Positions 60,511 through 64,000 of a DNA stretch of 64,000 nucleotides are shown here, one piece after another. Position numbers and translations under genes: made by a program. The stretch covers positions 5,136,701 to 5,200,700 of the forward strand of contig NC_135552.1 in NCBI RefSeq assembly GCF_964340395.1, written 5' to 3'. The stretch comes from Glandiceps talaboti (taxonomy: Eukaryota > Hemichordata > Enteropneusta > Spengelidae). Position 1 is the stretch's first letter, and every line of letters begins with the position of its first letter. The notes below the pieces were generated by a model, which saw only the letters and a list, made by a program, of their open reading frames with translations, was not told the DNA's origin and searched no databases.

Positions 60511-61615
60511 CCAATGGCGTTGTAGCACAACTCAGTCAACTGTAGTTTTTTAAAAATGTTTATCCATATGCTAGTCCATGCTAGGATTAGGTGTTCATTT
60601 GCTGAATGACTATCCAGTTCCCTATCCAACCATGTTGCTATCTTTGCGATCGTGTGGCTGTTGCTATGGGTGTGGTCATGTTGCTAGATATATTTGCATA
60701 CATTTTTAAATGTTTTGATCACTTATGTATGAATTCCTGATATTATCTTTGTAGATGTTGCTATGGGCGTGGTCTTGTTGCTAGGCACATTTGCGTACAT
60801 ATTTTGAATGTTTATTCAATTGTCTATTAATCCGTTTTTATCTTCACAATATATGTGATCATTTGGCTGTTGCTATGGGCGTGGGCTTGTTGCTAGGCAC
60901 ATTTGCATGGATTTTTTGAATGTCTTCTTTTGTCTTTCAATTCTTGTTATCTTTGCAATATACGCGATTATTTTGTTGTTGCTATGGAAGTGGTCTTGTT
61001 GCTAGGCAAATTTACATACATTTTTTAAATGGTTGTTCAATTGTCTATTAATTCCTGTTATCTTTGTGAAATACACCACCCTTTGGCTGTTGCTATGGGC
61101 GTGGTCATGGTTGCTAGGGATATTTGCATACATTTTTGGAATGTTTACTCACTTGCCTACCAGATGATGTTATTTGAGCAAAATATACTGCCATTCGGTT
61201 CTTGCTATGGGCATGGTCTTGGTTGCTAGGGCCAATTGTGTCAAAATATTTTGAAGAAAATCTGCAGAATAACACTTCTAGAAACATCTCACCAAGTTTC
61301 AGTCTCATTGACCAAGTAGTTTTTGAGATATAGACACATTTTTAGCCCTAATTTGCATATTACTAACGGAATCATCATGTCATGAACAAACCTTAATTTA
61401 TTCACATCTAAGAATGTTCCCATCAAATTTCATGCCAATCTGCCCAGTAGTTTTGGAGTTGAAGTTTTTTGACCAAAAATCACATTTTTTTTACCCAAAA
61501 CTCACATCTCTGATGCAATCATTTTCATTTTGTACAATTTCCCAACTAGACACCAGAAGTAACATGACCACAAAATATCAAAGCAATCCATGCAGCCGTT
61601 TTTGACTTTAGGTTG

Positions 61616-61654
<39 letters not shown>

Positions 61655-61655
61655 A
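60511..61655 (+). repeat. Interspersed repeat with internal tandem monomers (family B, copy 2)
   Basis: Same start (GCCAATGGCGTTGTAGCAC), about five monomers with GTTGCTATGGGCGTGGTC and CATACATTTTTxAATGTTT, same right part (AACACTTCTAGAAACATCTCAC) and a CA tail at 61620-61650. Same orientation as the 11.9-13.1 kb copy but a different monomer count, as expected if the monomers expand or contract by unequal exchange. Confidence 0.78.
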
Positions 61656-61806
61656 TACACTTTGCCATGCCTAAAGCACTACTGAACCTTCAGTTCAGTT
61701 GTTCTAAAAAAAATACACCAGTGCATTCTCATGATGATTCCATTATCTGAATAATCACAAGCATGTTTGCATACAGCTATGCAGTGCTATTTTCGATAAT
61801 GATATG

Positions 61807-62136
61807 AATTGTAATTTCTACTGAAATTTATGTATAAGACTAATGCCCACCTTTTAGCTTACTTTTGGGTGTCCCTCTGCTTTCCCTTGTTTATTGCCAA
61901 TTATAAATTAATGCCCACGGCACCCCATGGCTTTCCCCCCTAGTTGCCACATGACCCTGACTAACCAATCCCCAGTATTCCTTGGTCCTAAAAGTAACCA
62001 AAGGTTAAAGGACTGAAGACTGTGGGGAGGAGGGTGGGAGCATAAAAGGTGGGTATTAGTCTTATACAGAAATTCATTTGAATAGAAATTACAATTCTGT
62101 ACAAATACCCACCTTTTAGCTTACTTTTGGGTAAGC
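61807..62136. repeat. Complex terminal repeats of the DIRS-like element
   Basis: Three related segments: T1 61807-61870 (plus), T2 62041-62096 (inverted relative to T1: TAAGACTAATGCCCACCTTTT against AAAAGGTGGGTATTAGTCTTA), and T3 62097-62132, which repeats the inner part of T1 directly (CACCTTTTAGCTTACTTTTGGGT). Inverted and split repeats at the recombinase end are characteristic of DIRS-type elements. Confidence 0.7.
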
Positions 62137-62139
62137 CTA

Positions 62140-64000
62140 GAATATGACATCTATTTGGTGGAGGGAGTCTCCACACTCCACCATGACCACGCCCATAGCA
62201 ACATTCTGAGCCGAACTGATAGGACCTAGAGCAGACATCCTGACTGCCTCTTGGGCCATGTCCCACAAGTAAAAGCTGCTGAATGAGTTCTAAGAGCAAT
62301 GGGTTCCTGCCTCAATGACTGACTTAATGGGTACGCCAGACAAGAGTGCCCAGGAAGTGAGCAGTAACTTTAGAAAGTACCTGACAGTGTGTATCAGCCA
62401 TGGAAGAACTGTATGCCACTTTAATAGTATTAACTATCCACTTACAAATGTCGGCCGTTGTACAATCCAACTTGTCCGATTTCCAAGGTATGAACAGCTG
62501 GGTACGATCGCCCCTACTGTCCTTAGTGCGATTATAGTACCACTTGAGGGCTCTGACTGGACATAAAAGACGTTTTTTTCGGTCCCTTCCCACCAACATG
62601 GCTAAATCCTTAATGATAATGGGAGAAGCCACGGAACCTAAAACCTGATTTTTAGCAATGAACTTAGGATGAGTGCGAAGTACAACGTGGTGTAACCACT
62701 GGATTCGACCCTGTTCAATATCTAGTGTGTGGATATCACTTCTATGACTGCCTGAAGCAAGAGCTAGCAGAAACGTAGTCTTAAGTGTTACAACGAAATT
62801 TGGTGTAGAGGTTCAAAAGGGGGAGATTGTAGTGCGTTGAGCACTAGAGACAGACTCTACTGGAGAGTTAAAATGGGCCGAGGTGGTCTCTTAATGTGGA
62901 AGTTTCTTATCAAACTAGATAAGATCTTATTTTGTCCAAAGTCCTGGCCCCCAACACTCCTAATGGTACTAGAAATAGCTGAGCGGTATATACCATTATG
63001 GTTTGGACAGCTAACTTCTGTACATCAAATAGTTCAAACAGAAAGGCAGTTAACTGCTGTGTAGAAACTTGGAGTGGATCAATCAATTAACTAGAGAATC
63101 TCTTCCACTTTTCTGTGTAAGTGGCAAGGGTACTCACTCGCTGGGGTCTTGCAATGACCGTGGCAGACTTGCGAGAAAATCCCTTTGCAATGAGAGATTG
63201 TTTGACAATCTGAATGGGTGAGAGATTGAACGTCTATGGATGCGATGAAGGATGCTACGTCCCTGTGACAACAGATCCTCCCTCTGGGGCAGTTTGCACT
63301 GATCTATTAGGAGAGACAGTAACACTGGGAACCATGAGTGGTTCGGCCACAGTGGAGTAACTAGAGATAGTAACACTTTTCCTCTTGAATTTTTCTGAGG
63401 ACTAGTGGTAGCAGGGGTATAGGTATGAAGGCGTGAGCCTCCAACCCCTCCCAATTGAACGACAGGGCGTCCACTGCCATTGCTCTGAGATCTGGTACTG
63501 GAGATACAGAGAGAGGTAGTTTGCGATTGAGAAAGGTTGCAAACAGGTCGACTACTGCTTTGTTCCACCTGATGAAGATTTGATTGGCTACATTCTGTGG
63601 AATCTCCCATTCCATTCCGTGGGGTGAACTTGGATGCAGCGCGAGAGTGCGTCTGCGATCCCGTTGCACTTCCCCGGAGGGTACCGTGCCCTTAGTGTTA
63701 TCTTCCTCTCCTTGCACCAGTGCAGTAGGTCCCAGGTGAGATAACATAGGGTCGGTGACCTGCCCCCCCCCCCCCCATTTTGTTGATGTAACCACCAGTT
63801 GTGTTGTCGGTATTGACTAGCACACAGTGGTGTGACACCAGGTGTTCAAATGGCGAAGAGCTAGAACAACTGCTGCAATTCTAACCAGTTGATATGACGG
63901 AGGCTGGATGGTAGATCCCAAGTACCTGAGGTCCAGTGGTGGTCCAGATGGGCTCCCCATCCCACCTTGGACTCATTGGTAAAAAGGGAAAGAACTGTTT
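62140..64000 (-). mobile_element. DIRS-like tyrosine-recombinase retroelement, decayed, truncated by window end
   Basis: Reading minus strand from the right edge: an RNase H-type region (TDNTTGGYI at about 63785-63812 and the frame at 63361-63795 with DLFATFLNRKLPLSVSPVPD and ALSFNWEGLEAHAF), then LVTPLWPNHSWFPVLLSLLID (63290-63352), then the tyrosine recombinase with LVGRDRKKRLLCPVRALKWYYNRT (62520-62593) and, in another frame, SFSSFYLWDMAQ (62248-62283), whose Tyr in FYLWD fits the catalytic tyrosine. Order RT/RNase H then recombinase, and no integrase, is the DIRS/Ngaro layout. Frameshifts and stops between 62632 and 63134 and around 62320 show it is inactive. The RT lies beyond the window. 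Confidence 0.88.

Noticed and set aside
63361-63795. Host gene encoded by the minus-strand frames near the right edge
   Set aside because: Motifs match the RNase H and recombinase regions of DIRS-like elements, and frames are broken.

Overview
The window is invertebrate animal DNA. It is AT-rich and full of microsatellites and transposon relics, with a few widely spaced genes that have no operon structure but do show GT-AG splice signals. The gene set (GIMAP/AIG1 GTPases, a DED-NACHT receptor-like protein, a tandem cluster of moody/Tre1/melatonin-receptor-like GPCRs) and the retroelements (Penelope-like, DIRS-like, CR1/L2-like LINE, SCAN-type gag) point to a marine invertebrate, either an invertebrate deuterostome or a lophotrochozoan. 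I cannot name the species.

Layout. (1) 1.8-14.2 kb: three GIMAP-like GTPase genes, all on the minus strand. The first (1813-2688) carries an in-frame TAA; the other two (10061-10747, 13311-14171) are open. In all three a splice-acceptor-like site lies at or just before the start codon. Between the first two is a duplicated noncoding block (about 3.6-5.2 and 6.4-7.5 kb), with a third, inverted partial copy near 18.0-18.4 kb. (2) 15.9-22 kb: relics of an LTR-type gag, a Penelope-like element, a roughly 345-bp tandem repeat and a LINE endonuclease. (3) 22.3-36.9 kb: a GPCR cluster with three plus-strand paralogues (25662, 32869, 35852). Non-coding flanks are duplicated as well (22.3-24.7 against 27.5-29.7 kb). 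(4) 37-45.5 kb: a LINE reverse-transcriptase relic with a foldback element nested in it, then a duplicated block (38.1-41.6 against 42.7-44.2 kb). This region contains several hammerhead-ribozyme-like sequences, two of them built into perfect palindromes and all close to long AT tracts. (5) 45.5-53.4 kb: mostly repeats and unrecognised sequence. (6) 53.5-58.1 kb: a two-exon gene for a death-effector-domain plus NACHT protein, whose intron is packed with repeats. (7) 59-64 kb: a foldback element, a second copy of a tandem-monomer interspersed repeat, and a minus-strand DIRS-like tyrosine-recombinase retroelement running off the right edge.

How it fits together. GIMAP GTPases and DED-NACHT proteins both belong to families linked to innate immunity and cell-death signalling, so the window has an immune flavour at both ends, with a recently amplified GPCR family between. 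The most unusual content is the hammerhead-like sequences: at least five near-complete type-I folds in two sequence families, all sharing the same non-canonical U-U at the base of stem II, sitting in a genome that also carries a Penelope-like relic. Hammerhead motifs are known from Penelope-like elements and animal retrozymes. The perfect head-to-head palindromes and constant association with AT tracts are what deserve a closer look.
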